A DNA stretch of 64,000 bases from Atrichornis clamosus (lineage: Eukaryota; Chordata; Aves; Passeriformes; Menuridae). The translations under genes and the position numbers were made by a program. The stretch spans positions 62,001 through 126,000 of the forward strand of contig WBMZ01000342.1 of the NCBI GenBank assembly GCA_013400975.1, in the 5' to 3' direction. The notes under the pieces were generated by a model. That model saw only the letters and a program-made list of their open reading frames with translations. It ran no database searches and had not been told where the DNA came from. The stretch's first letter is position 1, and each line of letters starts with the position of its first letter. Shown here in pieces: positions 11,101 through 24,417 of the stretch.

Positions 11101-14100
11101 GAATGAGCTTTCTTACATTATCTGAAGAAAGCCTTATCTGTGTCACATTGTAAAGCTTGTTTGCATCCCCAGTCTCCTCGCAGTCTGAGGAAGGGGAACT
11201 GTATGGGAAACAGGTCTTCTTTTTCATTTCCAACCATAGTCTTTTATGGGATGCTTCTTTCTGCAGTTGTGATTATGGTTGTGAATAATTGCTGCGGGGA
11301 GATGGTGCTGTGCAACTTTGTAGTGAAGAAGGAAATGTTTGGGACATGGCATGGAAGCTGGCATCCTTCTGTTTAGGACACAAGTGAATCCAATAATTAA
11401 AAATATCTATTGCTGACCCTCTCCTGTAGGTTTTACCAATGATGTTGTCTTTTTCCCCATCCCCTTCCTATCCACGCAGTTAGTATAGCTGAAGGTCATC
11501 CAAGAGAAAGCCTGTGTAGGAGAGGATGGGGTCGCTCTGAGGCAGTCTCTTACGAAGAAGGTACTTCCACCGCACATATGCAGTGAGTGCTTAGCTGTGA
11601 GGAAAGTCAAGGCACTAAATAACTTAGCATGGAACTAAGCCACAACTGAGTACTGAAGTCTCCTGATTGCTGAGTTTGGGGTTCCTTTCAAGGTCTGTCC
11701 TCATGCTGTTCAATCACCAGGTTTGGGAATATGCCCTCCTTGCAGGACAGCTCTTTATTAAAGCTCCTTATGTTGAAACCTCTTCCATTTGGTTTTTCTT
11801 AACTTTAGCTATCTCAGTAAGACTGAAGCAAAACAGCTTCTACTGTTTGCTGCCATTGCCTGTTTGATGAGTTAATTCTGAAAATAATTCTTTAGCACAG
11901 AACATGTGTTTTGGTGTTCTGGTCCACGTGTTAAACAGGAATGCTCCCCTCTACTTTGTAGGGTGGATATTTTTTATCACACATAAATATAATTACCATT
12001 ATAATCTTATTATTACCATTATTAATATTTATGATGCTACTTCTGGTTTTGTATACTAACTGTACTTAGTCTGGTTCTGATCCTGCAATGCTTTCTCATG
12101 GCAAAAAATTGCATTTGTTGTTGTTGTGCATTTGGGTTTTTTAAAAATTTTCCCTTTTGTGTTAGTTAATACAATATTGCTTATATGAAACTGTATGCTA
12201 AATAATTCAAGGAATTAATTGTAAAGCTTTGCCAGTATTGCATTAATAACAAGGTTTATAATTGTTCATTTTAGCTTGCGTAATTAGTGTTTTATGTACT
12301 GTACCATGGTTCTTATTGTTCAGTATGCTGTTATGTTATTGGATGGGTTTTAAGCTTCTTATGAATATCATAGAAGCTCACAGCTTCTGAGAAAACTAAT
12401 GGATTTTTTGTGTATTTTATAGAACAAACATTTTGGCTGTTCACTGTAACAAGATCTAGTCTAGTTAATTTTAAAGAATATTAGCAGTACTCTGTCAAGA
12501 TGTAGTACGACATTCACAGGAAAAAATAAGCTTAACAGACCTTAATTTTATGTCATTAGAGAACTTTATAGTTATGCTTTATAGAATATTTTACTGTCTC
12601 AATATGATCTCAAATTACTTCTAATTCAGCGCGTATGGCTGTTCGTTAGCCAAAAGTTGAATTTCCAAACATGATTTATGGCATAGGCCTATAAATACAG
12701 AGTCTACTGCCCTAAGGTGTCTTTGATTAGCATAGGACCCCTGGGTGGGCCCGTGACACCATGTTCTGTGGTGTCCTAGGTACCTGTCAGTCTCCTGTCA
12801 CCTGTTTACTGGTGGTGGCAGCCATAACACCATCCTTATAAACACAACCTCACTGGAAAATTGTTATGCTAACCAGCAAATACTGTATTTGCACAGGGCT
12901 TTAAATGATGGGGTCCTAGTCCTTAGCCAGGGCAATTGGGCTCTGCTGTAAATACAAAGGAGTAAAAGCTAGCTGAGCTCCCTTCCATCCTGCAGAATGT
13001 TTTACTACTTTTGCTCTTGCTGGTATTGCCCAGGGTATGGTCTTGCAAGATGCTGAACTGTCTTAATTGAGTTCAGCACACCATTTCAACTGCTTTAACT
13101 TCAGACTGTTGGAGCTGTTCGGATGCTTTCCTGGGTTTTGTGCAGGATACTGTGTCCTTGTGGGAGGGAGTGCACCAGAGGGCAGAATAAGCCTCTCAAG
13201 TAATTCTTTCAAATGCTTGTATGTGTTGTTCTGCTGTGTGAAGCTTAAACTCTTTAAATAATCTAGTTCCTTCTAAGTGATCAAGTTCTAGGTAGTTTTA
13301 CACTTGAAATATTTTGGGCAGCATTTTTAATACAATACGTGCAGTACCTGTTCAGACAAATTCTGTGTGGCCTGAAAGGAAGGGTAATTTCAGTAATAGC
13401 TAGCAATTGGAATTATATATGTCTCTTCACTTGGTCCACAAAATATTTACAGCAACTTTGTACAATCTTTGTAATTGCAGCTCGTATTGTCAGACTAAAT
13501 AAATTTAAACCCAAGTGTTAGTAAGGAACTGAGTGCAACTATTAATTTTGTTAAACAGATTAATGGTTAACTATATGTATTATGTCTGCAAAAGTTATGA
13601 ATACATAAAAAGAACAATGGAATATTGCACTCAGTGGTACTCGTATTTATTAGCAAATACAAGCATTAACAAATTACTCTCCAAACCAAGTACTATTTAT
13701 GTCAATACTAATAAGAAAATGAAGGCATTATGTTTATGGGTATATTTTAATACTACAGAAGAACTCTCATGACTTCTGCTGCAGGTTGGTATTGCCTCTG
13801 TGCCCTCCTATTCCACGTCTCTCATTTTCTCCTTACCTGCCCCCTTCCTCCCTCCTTTTCTCTCTACTCTTGCGCTGAGCTCTAGAGTGTTCTTTCCCCC
13901 TCTGTAGAAAAATACACAATAATTCACAAGCTTTTCGGATCGCATTGACCTTATTTATAATTTGTGTGAAAAGCTTGCTAAGTTTTCGCCTTTTTTTTCA
14001 ATCTTTCATTTTGCTGTTTTATCTTATGAATCATTTTCAGGGTAAATTCTGAAGCACATTCCTAGAAATAAAATATAGGAAAGTGTATCAGGAAAGCAAC

Positions 14101-14334
14101 TATACTAAAAAAAAAAAAGAATTGGGTACTTCATCAGGGATGTGAAAAGGACCAGACTGAGCCCTGAAACAGGACTTTTCCATATGGTTTAGTAATTAAA
14201 GAACAGAATGTACGCTGTCATTGCTCTGTAACTGAAGATTATAAATTCCTTTAGAGTTTTTTGCAGCTTCAGTGGGTGTCTCTTGCATGATATTTTACAA
14301 ATGCAAGCTAGGGACTTTTTTCAGCTGCTGTTCC

Positions 14335-14430
14335 TGTGTTGTGCAGTCACATACAAAGCAGGCCGAACGCTGTGATGAATGAAGTGGTGTTTATCTTTGT
14401 GACCCTGATGACGGATAAAGTACCACCTCC
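14335..14430. promoter_or_regulatory. Candidate conserved non-coding element
   Basis: The segment carries several surviving CpGs (near 14364, 14368 and 14412), a forkhead-like TGTTTAT core near 14389, and dense non-repetitive sequence. The call rests on sequence texture only, so it is a weak candidate for an intronic enhancer. Confidence 0.25.
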
Positions 14431-17400
14431 TTCATCTCATGCTTTGTGTGTGGTTTCTACTTTAAGGCTCTGTGATTTGACTTCCCAATTGACTTCTGAA
14501 TTTTAAGTCTGGTATAGTGAAGGGGCAGAGCTGGTGAATCCATGTTTGTCCAATGCCATGGCCCCAGTTAAGTCTGGATACCTGTTGAAATCAAGCCCTC
14601 AATGAGCTCTGTTGCTACGTAATTAAATTACAACTTTTAAAATAGTTGCTTTAAAGCATACTTTAGAGTTGGCTTATAAACTGAAGTTTATTAAATTGGA
14701 TTCCCTTTTTAGAGAAGAGTGGTTTATCATATAATTCTACTTTTGCAATAATGAAATCTCTGCTGTAATTGTAGCTATTTTTCTTTTAGTGCAAAAGTAA
14801 TTGTTGTAGTGGTTTCTGCTTCTGGGCATGAGCAGGGAGGAGTGATCAAAAAGTTCCCTGAGAGTTTTCTTCTAACAGCTGCTGCAGGGGAAGAGAAAGT
14901 TGGGGGAAAGGGAAGGCAAAACCAGCTGTGGCATTCACAGCGTTGTATTTCTTGTGTCAAATAGATGGCAGCAGAGCGTTGCACACAATGGAGCAGCTCC
15001 ATCCTGTACTGGGAATGGGGGGGGAATGACACTTCAAGCTGACTTATATCAACTGCAGCCTGGAAAGACTTGTTGTTAGGCATAAAATAGGGAAGAAAGC
15101 TACTATTGATAGTGCAGGCGCATAGAGGATGAAGAAGGGTATGAGATGCTAAAAAGTACTGAATTTCTGGAGTAGTCCCAGGTGGCAAAACTTAATCTTT
15201 TAAGGTATGTCATCCACTCATGCAACATGATTGAAATCAGCTAACGTAATATGCATGTCAAAATAAAGAGACAGAAAGAAAAAGAAAGTATTCACAAGTT
15301 GCAACTGAAAGTGATATACAGCTGCCTTGGGGTACTGTAGGAGTTGGCCAGAAAGCCTATTTTTTAGTTAAGCAAGTTAGAGAAAGGAAATGTCAGTCCT
15401 CAATCAGGCAAGCATTCTTTGGTAAGGTTTACTTAAATGTCAGCATTCTTAGGAAAAGAGCTGCAGTCTGTTCTGCTCTGATCCCCAAAATTAGATTTGC
15501 TATTAAAATGGGTCAAGCTGCAGATCTGTCTCTAGAAGTGTTTGATTAATAAAACTAGTCCAGGGTTTGGCTTAGTATTTATTAAGTACAAAATTAATAG
15601 CTGCAAAATAGCTGCAGTCATTGTAGGCATTAACATATTTTTGTTGTATGCTCATCTGCATCTAAAATTCTGTAGTAGTATGATCCCAAAATAAAAGGTG
15701 GAATTGAAGTCTTTGATGTCAATGATTGCTCAAGCCCTTGGATTTTAAGATACCAGAGTAGAAAGAGAGAAAAGAAGTTGAGACATTATTAGTAGTAGTA
15801 TAGTGTGGCTAGTCTAGAAATTATGTCAAGGCTAGAAAAGTCGATATGGGGTGCTATCTTAAATGTAGAATACGTTTGATTTCTCTTACAGCTTTGAGTG
15901 CAACCATCCTGGCTGAGCATGAACTTTACCGTTTATATTTATGATAGACCTCATTAAGGTTTTACTTTCTGTAAACATGCTTTTTAACCCAGCTGCCTGA
16001 AAAACTATTGCAGCAACCTGGGGATACCTGGCGGATTTCTGTTTTGATAAGAACTTGTTTCTCATATAATGTTTCTTTTCCCCAGGTTTGATATTTTAGC
16101 GATCCATCCACCCTCTTCCTCAAGGTATTAAGAAACCCAAACCACTGTGTAATTTATTTGTTACAGGTTTAAAAAACATGTATTTGATTCACTTTGAAGT
16201 TTTGCTAGCTGCTGCAGTTTACTGAGGTTGGAGGGTAATGCAGGTCTGCAACAGTGTAGGTGATTTTCAGTAACATTCATCATACACTATGGAAAGTGTT
16301 TATAACTCTAACTTTTGAAGTTTTTTCGTTGTGATTAAATTACTGCTTATGCAGAAGAATGAGTGTGTCTGTGTTTTGGTTTTATTCATTTGCTTATTTT
16401 ATTATTATTTAATGTCTTAAAGTGGCAATTTTAGGAAAAAATCTAGACATAATTATGTGCAATATCTGCTATGTGAATTCTGGTCAAGCACTGCTGTTAA
16501 ATGAAGGAAACGCATGTGATTTGTTAGATGAGTAATAGTATAAAGCTATTTTAATACAGTTTTTCCTTTTCTAAGTATTAAATGAGTTTGTTATATAATT
16601 TTTTAATTTTCTTTTCTTGTGCCTCTGAGCACACTTTCGTGGAGACATATTAAACTCTTGGAAGAAATAACATGATTGTGTTTTTATATTTTTACAAGCC
16701 ATTTACTAAGTTGCTGTTCTAAACATTAAAAGTGGAAGCTATGAAAAATCTGTGACTACGCAATAATACATGCATTGCACTGATTGTCTAGATAAATTAG
16801 GTTGGCAAAACTAATGCAAGCTTTTTAAAATCAGCAGTTCCCAAACTCTCTTGGTAATTCTTCTTGAGGCTAAATGCTACAGACTGCTCTTGAAGCCAAA
16901 CCTCATTGAAAGGTTTGCAAGGGGGTTTCTGGGGAGGGAGAGGTTGTTGTTGTCTCTTGCCTCTTTTCCATTGAGGTAAGGATATTAGCTTGAATGACAT
17001 CACTTAATTTTCTCAATTTTGAAATGGAGTATTTGCATAACAAAGCAGTATTTCTTTTTTTCCCCTAGTTTCATTAGAACTGTCCGGGTGTATGTGTGTG
17101 TGCTTGTTTCTAGTCTTCTTGCTGAGTAACGCTAGATTTGTTCTTTGTTCTGTGTAAGTTTGGCTTTGTGGTTTATGCAGCTTTAAAAATGCATGTATAT
17201 CCGCTCGACTTCCTTCATCTGTGGAACTGTGTGTCTTAAAGCTTCTTGGTATGTTTTAAAGGCATGCGAAATAAGAGAAATAAAGTATTTTTTGCAGTTA
17301 AAAATGATTTTACTAATTTTCTTAGTATGTAAAATAGCATAGAGATAACTTAAATCACACAAAACATTTCTGTGAAAGAACTGTTGCAGTGAGACGTGCA

Positions 17401-19435
17401 CATTTAAGAACCCCTGTAATTTAGAATGACTGTGTGGCCAGGAGTGACAGAACAGAGATTAATTCCACTGTTACAATAGTCCATGGGCACAAGTTTCTAT
17501 TTTTCCCTGAACATTTTACAGATTGAATTAGGATGAAATATTATTTGTTTGTAAGTTCCAGAACTGTAATGAGACTTTTTTTTTTTTCTCCTACTTGATT
17601 GCTGTCAATAAATTTTGTGGTTAGGAAAAAATGAAAGTTGTTATTTTGGGATGTTTAGGATCTCTTGATGTGGTGTTCACTTTTATTTTTATAGCAAAGA
17701 TTTTGAGGGAATCTGTATAGAATATTATATTTTAACTGTCTCCTGTGACTGAGATGATTGTTTACTTTGTAAACAGTGTGCATCTGGTATTTATTGATAA
17801 TCCATCTGATTTAGGAACCAGATTAGTTTAAATACTGTTGCTGCAGTTTAATTTTACTGTGTTGATGCTGTGTTACATTTTAGCAGGCACAAAACAGTTA
17901 TTCAGGAAATTTCTTGGGTTTTTTCAGAGACAGTGAAGAGCTTTAACATAGGAACTTACCCTGTTTGTATGAAACACTCAGGCCTGGAGAGAGAGAACAT
18001 CTTGGTCAGTGTTTGTGCTCTAATATGCAACTTATTTTGTTGAGGCTAGGTATGTTTTACATAATAGCTGATTATTTGGAAAAAGCTTAATTTAAAAAAA
18101 AAATCCAGCACTGTCTGCCATTGCATTAAGAACTCCCCAACTTTTAACAGTTTTTATCACTCCAGCCTTTTTGAAGTGAAGCTGTATTGGGCATCTTTGG
18201 TGATAGACTTGGGCTCCAAAAGACTAGCTAGAGCAACAGGAGTAGTCTGGTGATGTATCTTCCTATACAGCTATGCATACTAGCTTTCCATTACCCTATT
18301 TTTCATTAAGTATTTACCAGATAGATTGGCTTGCATAATTGCATTGTGAATGTCTGAACTGCATTTTTCCTGTAAGTATGTGATGCTGAGAAATAGCATT
18401 TTAATTTTAGCCAGACATTCTTGCATAATGTTGCTTCATGGTGATGCAATTTCACTGGCATAGCATCAGAACAAAGACTACAGCATCAAACAAGGATGTA
18501 AAAACAAATTAAAGGATGCTAGAAGCTTTAAGCACTGCTTTAAAGATTTTAATATGCTTAATATTCTTAAATTTTTTTAAGCTCTCTGTGTGTGTTTGTG
18601 TAACAAGCTGTGAGTTCTGTGGAGCTTTTCTAATTTTATATTGGTGTAATATTTTTCCTTTGACTTGTTTCTAAAACTCCACTGTGGCAAAGAACATCCT
18701 CCAGAAATGATGTATTTTAATTACAAGGCATATGAAACCTATGTATTTAGTTAGCTGGGCAGTAAAATTTAATTGCAAAGGTCTAAAAAAATGCTCCTGA
18801 AAACATTGCATACATTCAGCAATGCATTCAGACAGACCTAAGTCTTTGGAGCTAGTAGAGATTCAGTTAGTTTACTAAACCCACATTATCTAAAATCACT
18901 GGAAAAAAAAATAGTTTAAAATTTGCATTGTGTAAAGGATAATGTAAAATGCTAATTTTTTTTTAATGGTACTGATCTATACTGTAATCTGTTCCATGTC
19001 TAAACTTTAATTATACTGGCAGTCATTGCAAGTTTATCTGAAATAAAATGGTATATAATTCTTCCTGCAGATTTCAAATGCTCCAACTTAATTGAAGCAA
19101 TACAGTATGCAAATAGCTGATAAATGAGAATTATTTTCAAAATTACTATGCAAGGAATTCTGTAAAATGCTTCAGGTTTGTTTTGTTTGAGTTTTTTTCA
19201 TGTACTAGAGGTTTCTGAAGCTGGTTGCAATGCTTTTAATGAAAAAAAAATGGGACTGATTAACTTGTCATGAGGTGTGATCCGAAGGTGACTCACATCA
19301 CTGGCAGAGATTCTTTATGGCACTTGGGAGTATTTCATGCCTGTGGGTTTTGTTTCTATCCTCTGTCTAACACTTTGATTTTGTTCAGCTATCAGTATTT
19401 CTAGGTGTTGTGCATTTTCATTTTGTCCCATTTAG

Positions 19436-19530
19436 TTGTATCGTCACTGAACGCCGCAAATTCCAGCGAATGGTTGCACTTTATAACGCTGCTGTGTTTG
19501 CTGCATTAATTAGCTCGGAGTGATAAGAAA
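19436..19530. promoter_or_regulatory. Candidate conserved non-coding element / enhancer core
   Basis: Six CpG dinucleotides fall within 19442-19517, while the flanking hundreds of bases have almost none. In an AT-rich methylated vertebrate intron this suggests selection or lack of methylation. The block also contains an ATTAATTAG homeodomain-type core at about 19505-19513. It has no open reading frame of note and no repeat signature. GMDS introns belong to the FOXC1/FOXF2/FOXQ1 regulatory neighbourhood in other vertebrates, which makes an enhancer plausible. Conservation could not be tested here. Confidence 0.35.
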
Positions 19531-22520
19531 TATGTGTTAGAAGTTTGGACTGTAAATGCTGGATGCTAACTAAGATTTAAAAGAACTTCATACAAGTCAG
19601 TAGAAGACAAACTTTGGGTGGTTTTTGGAGAATTGCATACTGTTAACTGTGTTTAAATTATGTAAGTAGTTTATTACTTGTAATTCGTTGCCTTACATTT
19701 GTGGTTAAGGTACTGAACTAGAATTCCTCTGTAAATATTAGTGTAGGGTATTCTTTATTTATACTAAATAAATCAAAGCAAATGATTTGAACTTTCTCTC
19801 CAATGCTTCAATTTAAAATAAATAATTGAAAATCTGATAATTAGCATCAAGACATATTGAAGTCAAAATTTCCCAATAATGACATGAAATTGATCAATAC
19901 AAGTTATTTATGATAGTATCAGTGTAGATGTAGTAATCTAGGAACAGCAATAGTGTTGCAATTTAATGTTTGAAAAATCCCTGTAGCGGTATCTGGTATG
20001 AAAACCTGTCCTCATTCACAGGGCAAGTTTTCCATTGATTCTGTGGTTTTCTTAATAAAGCTGAAATATTTTTAATCCATGAATGGTTTGCTTTAAAACA
20101 AAAGAGCAGGGGGGAAAGGAAGTAAAAGAAAGTTTAATATAGTGAGACCCATTGATAAAACAGAATTGCCTGTAATGTATTATCCTCTCTGTCAGCAAAT
20201 ATTGATTAAAGTTGACTTTGCTTTTGTGGGCAAATGCTAATATTTTTATAGGAGGGGTATCTTTCTTAATGACATGTTACATATGCATATTTACTGTTAG
20301 ATGTTAACATGCTCACAAACTGCACTGTTAATAAAGTGAAATGTGGCTTTCTAATGCCATGGAGTTTAAATAATTTGAAGATTTAAAGGTCACAAGAACA
20401 ATATATTGAAACTGTAATAACATTTCAAGGCAAGGAAGCAATTGAAACTTAATTAAATGTAGTTTAAATTTTAATTTATGGTTAGATTTTTTATGTAAGC
20501 AGACACTTTTGGTTTTGTGGGGTGTGGAAGGATGAACATTTTGCCTTTAATATTTGAAGAGGAGCTTTTTCCATAGTGTCATTAAATGTTATGAAAAAAT
20601 GTCACAAGTAATTTTTAAACTTTTTGAAGTAGCTTTCATTCATATTCCTGCGAGTTTGAAGAGAACATCCCAAAGTGCACATGGATGTGAGTAAGCTTGG
20701 CTGTCACTAGACCTTTGCTAAGGTGCTCTTTGATTTGTTTGTGTGTTAATCTGCTGCACTATGTGGCAGAGAGGCCTCCCGCACAGAGGATACTTCTCCA
20801 CGCATCTTGCAAAAACCCTAAGTGGGCTCTGCTGTGGGTTTAGCATCTCTTCTGGATGGCAGTAGCACACTGTAATGTCAGACAGCAGTTCAAATGAAGC
20901 AGTTAAGTGGAAATGTGTATTTGATTCACTTTCACTAATACACAATTAGGCACCTTACTTAGGTTTCTAACATGCTTTTTCTTGGCTTTAATTGGACTGG
21001 TGTTTGCACAGCACTGGTGGTGGTTCATGTAGGTTTTTGATCTTCATGAATTAGTGCTATTTTTTTGCTTTCTTTAGGTTTCAGCCCACCTTAAGTAATC
21101 TGTACAACCTGATTAGATTTCCATAAAATCGGAAACGATACACTCATTAAATTAAATCTGCTCTTTTAAGATACCTTTTTTGTCAGTACTTCATAAAATT
21201 GTGGTTAAAATGTTTGCTATAAATGTAGGTGGATTCATTTGAAAAACTCAAGCACGGATGTTGTTTTTTGTAAGCAGAGCCTATAAATAAGGGGAAGCCT
21301 GAGTGTCTAGATTTTGTTTTTCCCCAGTCTATGGTGGCCTGTTCACATTTTCTTTCCTTTACTGAAATTGTTATTAGTACATGTATTACTGTATTTGACC
21401 ATTCTCTCACATAACTAGAGTTAGTTTTAAAAATCTTTGCTTTAGAAACTGTAATTGAAAATAAGAGGGCAATAGGGAAATAGCTATTTTTGTCAGTGAC
21501 TGTAATTTAAAGGATCTTCATAAAATGGTAATTCTCCCACAGGATTCTGGTTACTGTATTTCTCTTAACATGGAAATGTATAGTAACTATTTATAAAATG
21601 CCGTCTTTTATATGAGACATTGCATGCCTGACAGGCAATGAAATCTGGAGGCTACACAATCTGCACTCTTGTTTTTGACTGTTAATCAGATGTATTTTAT
21701 CTCCTAACCTTTATGGGTTTTTTCCTTTTCCCTGTTTTTCTTCATTATAGTGCTGTGTGAGAAACTATTACACAAAAGACACGTGAAATTATTATGAGAT
21801 AGGATAACAGAGTGGTCTGTTAACTGTTTATTGAATTGTTATTTTTAGATACCACATTTCATCCATGTGGAACTGCACTGTCATAACACTTAGTTGCATT
21901 GTGTGGCACAGATTAATTACTTGGAATATCATCAAAGGTATTTTCTTTATGTTAATAATGCTAAAGATTTAAAGTATTTGTCATGTCATTGCTAAATGTA
22001 ATGATAATAGCACAAGTGTAGTAGGTTGGGTGTTTTATTATGTACTAAAACTTACCAACTTAGCAAGTTAAAGTACAAAAGCCAGACTGAATAAATTAAT
22101 CTGTATCATCTTTTTTTCTCATTTTCTGTCACTTTTTGACTTTTTTGTTCTTTTGATTTTTGAGATGGGTGGTAAACATGGGGAGTATGTGAAAATATTA
22201 CACTTTGGAACTGATTTAAAAGGCTTTGACTAAAACCAGCTGTTCCCACCTCCTAATCTTCAAGTTGCTCTTGAAAAATAGGCCAAACCTTATCCCAGGG
22301 GGCTAGTGGATAGAACTATCGACAACAATAATAAGATGTAAAAATACAAAATTTACAGATACTGAAAGCTCAGTGGTCTGTAGCAGCCAACTTTTGTTTC
22401 TGGATGGTTTTGCAGGTCTGAATTCCGTAGTGGGAAAGGGTTACAGGATATGCATGGGAGACAAACCACCTATTTGCATGTTAAACAGTATAATGCCAGT
22501 AGGGTGAAATTTGGGATCAC

Positions 22521-22602
22521 CACTATCCCTGCCCGTGGTGGGGGAGGGGTTGGAACTAGGTGATCTACAAGGTCCCTTCCAACCTGAACCATTCTGTGTT
22601 TC
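22521..22602 (+). mobile_element. CR1 LINE 3'-end fragment, forward orientation
   Basis: Contains GGGGTTGGAACTAGGTGATC followed by CTACAAGGTCCCTTCCAACC and TGAACCATTCTGTG, the forward CR1 3' terminus. Only the last 80 bases or so remain, and the terminal ATTCTATG-type repeat is decayed. Confidence 0.85.
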
Positions 22603-23085
22603 TACTTTGACAGAGAAACTGATGTTCTTTCTACATATTCCGTGCTCTCAGAGCAAATTAGGAAGATGTTCCATCATCTCACATTTAGGACTAAGAGACT
22701 AATATCTGAATACTACCTTTTTTAAAATAAAAAATAGTAAATGCACTGCAAGCATTAAAACAAGACTGACTGTAGGGATGATGATTTCTGAGTGGTGGTT
22801 TCATGCACAAAACGCCCACCAACATCCTGCTGTACCTTTTCCAGGATATGCTTGATCACTAAATGATTCTGTTGCCAACAAGGTGGTTTTAAATGGAAAT
22901 GGAGACTCCTTGGAGCTAGTGTTTTGAGTCAGTCTTTTTGAATCCAAAGCACTACTTTAACTGCCCTGTGTGTTTATACATAGAGTCCTCCACAGCTTAG
23001 ATTTCTGTGTTTGTCATTTGGAATTCCATCTGAATCTAGTTGCAGGGACCAATGAGATAATACAGGTAAAAATACTAGCCCACAT
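22603..23085 (+). other. GMDS: GMDS intron, no gene seen
   Basis: Intronic sequence between a CR1 end and an A/C-rich tract. Nothing further is recognised in it. Confidence 0.6.
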
Positions 23086-23192
23086 CAAAAAAAAAAAAAC
23101 AAACAAAAGAAAACCAAAGAAACCCCCCAAACAACCAAAAAAACCCACCAAAAGGAAAAAAACCCACCAAACCAAAACAACATAGTCCCCCA
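23086..23192. repeat. A/C-rich low-complexity tract
   Basis: Opens with a run of 13 A and continues with AAAC, AACC and ACCCACC-type units with almost no T or G. It produces artefactual lysine/proline-rich frames on one strand and valine/phenylalanine/glycine-rich frames on the other. Confidence 0.85.
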
Positions 23193-23364
23193 ACAAAACC
23201 ACTATGAAATAAAATGGGAAAATATAAACAGCATCGTCCTGCAGTTTTTTCTGTCTAATCAAAATCAGCTTTCAGATAAAGCAGTTGGCAGAAGCAGTAT
23301 AGTGAAAAGATCATGGAGAATGGGAAATGCTTTTCGCAGGGTGTTTGTCCTCTGTCAGACTGTT

Positions 23365-23381
23365 AAAAAAAAAAAAAAAAA
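23365..23381. repeat. Poly-A run (17 nt)
   Basis: Uninterrupted run of 17 A. There is no upstream processed-pseudogene sequence that I recognise, so it is treated as simple sequence. Confidence 0.8.
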
Positions 23382-23941
23382 GTTGCGTCAGAAAATTGTG
23401 CAGTGCGTTACAGGCACATACTCTGTTACAATGATTTGTGACCTCAGCTCATTATAACTAAACCAGCACAGAGTATGCAAAAGCTGAAGCTGGCATAATT
23501 TTCACAGTTATGTGAATAGCATCTTCACCCTGAGCTAGATATTCCTCTTTGTGCCAAGTCATCTCTGGGAATATTTGTCTTGTTTGCTAAAGGCATATCT
23601 GGGCTTGACATGAACCTCACCTTTCACAGGATGAGCTCCATGACAGCTGTATGCCCATAGATCATCAGTGCAGAGGTACAGTACTTAGGAAGAGTCAGAT
23701 CGTGGGCTATGATATTTGTTCCTGGAAGATAAATATTCTCGAGGCAACTTTAAGAGCCAAATTTTTGCATTAAATTCAATTTTTAAAGTGAAAAAATGTG
23801 TACATCTCTGTCAAACGTAGATACGAGTTAGCTGTAGGCTTATGTAGTCCTCTGGCCAGGACTGTTCAATTGTTTTTGTATATATGTAGATATGAGCAGG
23901 GGAAGAAAGCCATGAAGATGCTGATGATTGTGTATTAAATA

Positions 23942-24065
23942 CAATCATAGAATCAGAGTGGTTTGGGTTGGAATGGACCTTTAAAGGTCATCTAGTCCAG
24001 CCCCTCTTCAATAAACAGGATCACCTTCAAATACTCCAGGTTTGGTTGAATACTCTTAAGTGCCA
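23942..24065 (-). mobile_element. CR1 LINE 3'-end fragment, reverse orientation
   Basis: Starts CAATCATAGAATCAGAG and continues GGTTTGGGTTGGAATGGACC, TTTAAAGGTCATCTAGTCCAG and CCCCTCTTCAATAAACAGGATCACC, the reverse complement of the CR1 3' end. It is severely 5'-truncated at about 120 bases. The left edge is well defined; the right edge fades into intron around 24065. Confidence 0.9.
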
Positions 24066-24350
24066 CAGGAATCTTTTCTTTATTTTAGCCTACATGGTTA
24101 GTGTCACAGAAGATCATGGAATTATTTTTTCCTGGATGTTGCTCAGAAGAGGATGATCCCAAGCATGCAGAAACTTGTGTGCTACACAACTGGTGTTGGT
24201 ACCCAAGCAAACTGTTACTTCAGCTCCTTCTACAGCTTTTAACACTCCCTGTCTGCTGTAATACTACAATGATTTTGGCTTTCTATTTAAAACAAACCAA
24301 AACAGAAGCTACAACCTCCTGTGGAGTAATACAGAATGGTATTTTTCTCA

Positions 24351-24417
24351 TTGGGTTTTTGTTTGGTTGGTTGTTTTGTTTTGGGTGTTTGTTGTTGTTG
24401 TTGTTTGGGTTTTTTTA
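24351..24417. repeat. G/T-rich low-complexity tract
   Basis: T and G only for most of its length, with GTTTGGTTGG units and five GTT-type repeats near 24390-24404. Same type of tract as the A/C-rich ones elsewhere in the window, read on the opposite strand. Confidence 0.8.

Larger units (their letters stand above)
11101..22520 (+). other. GMDS: GMDS intron, 11.4 kb, AT-rich, with candidate conserved elements
   Basis: No exon of GMDS or other gene and no clear interspersed repeat was recognised. Notable points are CpG-bearing islands in otherwise AT-rich DNA at about 14335-14430 and 19436-19530, a T run at 17578-17588, and a moderately GC-rich unclassified patch at about 12690-12830. Long AT-rich stretches (for example 11960-12300 and 19740-19960) hold many TAATTA/ATTA-like cores, but these are expected by chance at this composition. 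Confidence 0.6.

Noticed and set aside
21618..21645. Small inverted repeat around CATTGCATGCCTGACAGGCAATG
   Set aside because: Arms are short and bulged with almost no loop. It is not convincing as a microRNA hairpin or functional stem-loop.
22970..23262. Lys/Pro-rich and Val/Phe/Gly-rich peptides on opposite strands
   Set aside because: Both are translations of the A/C-rich simple tract at 23086-23192.
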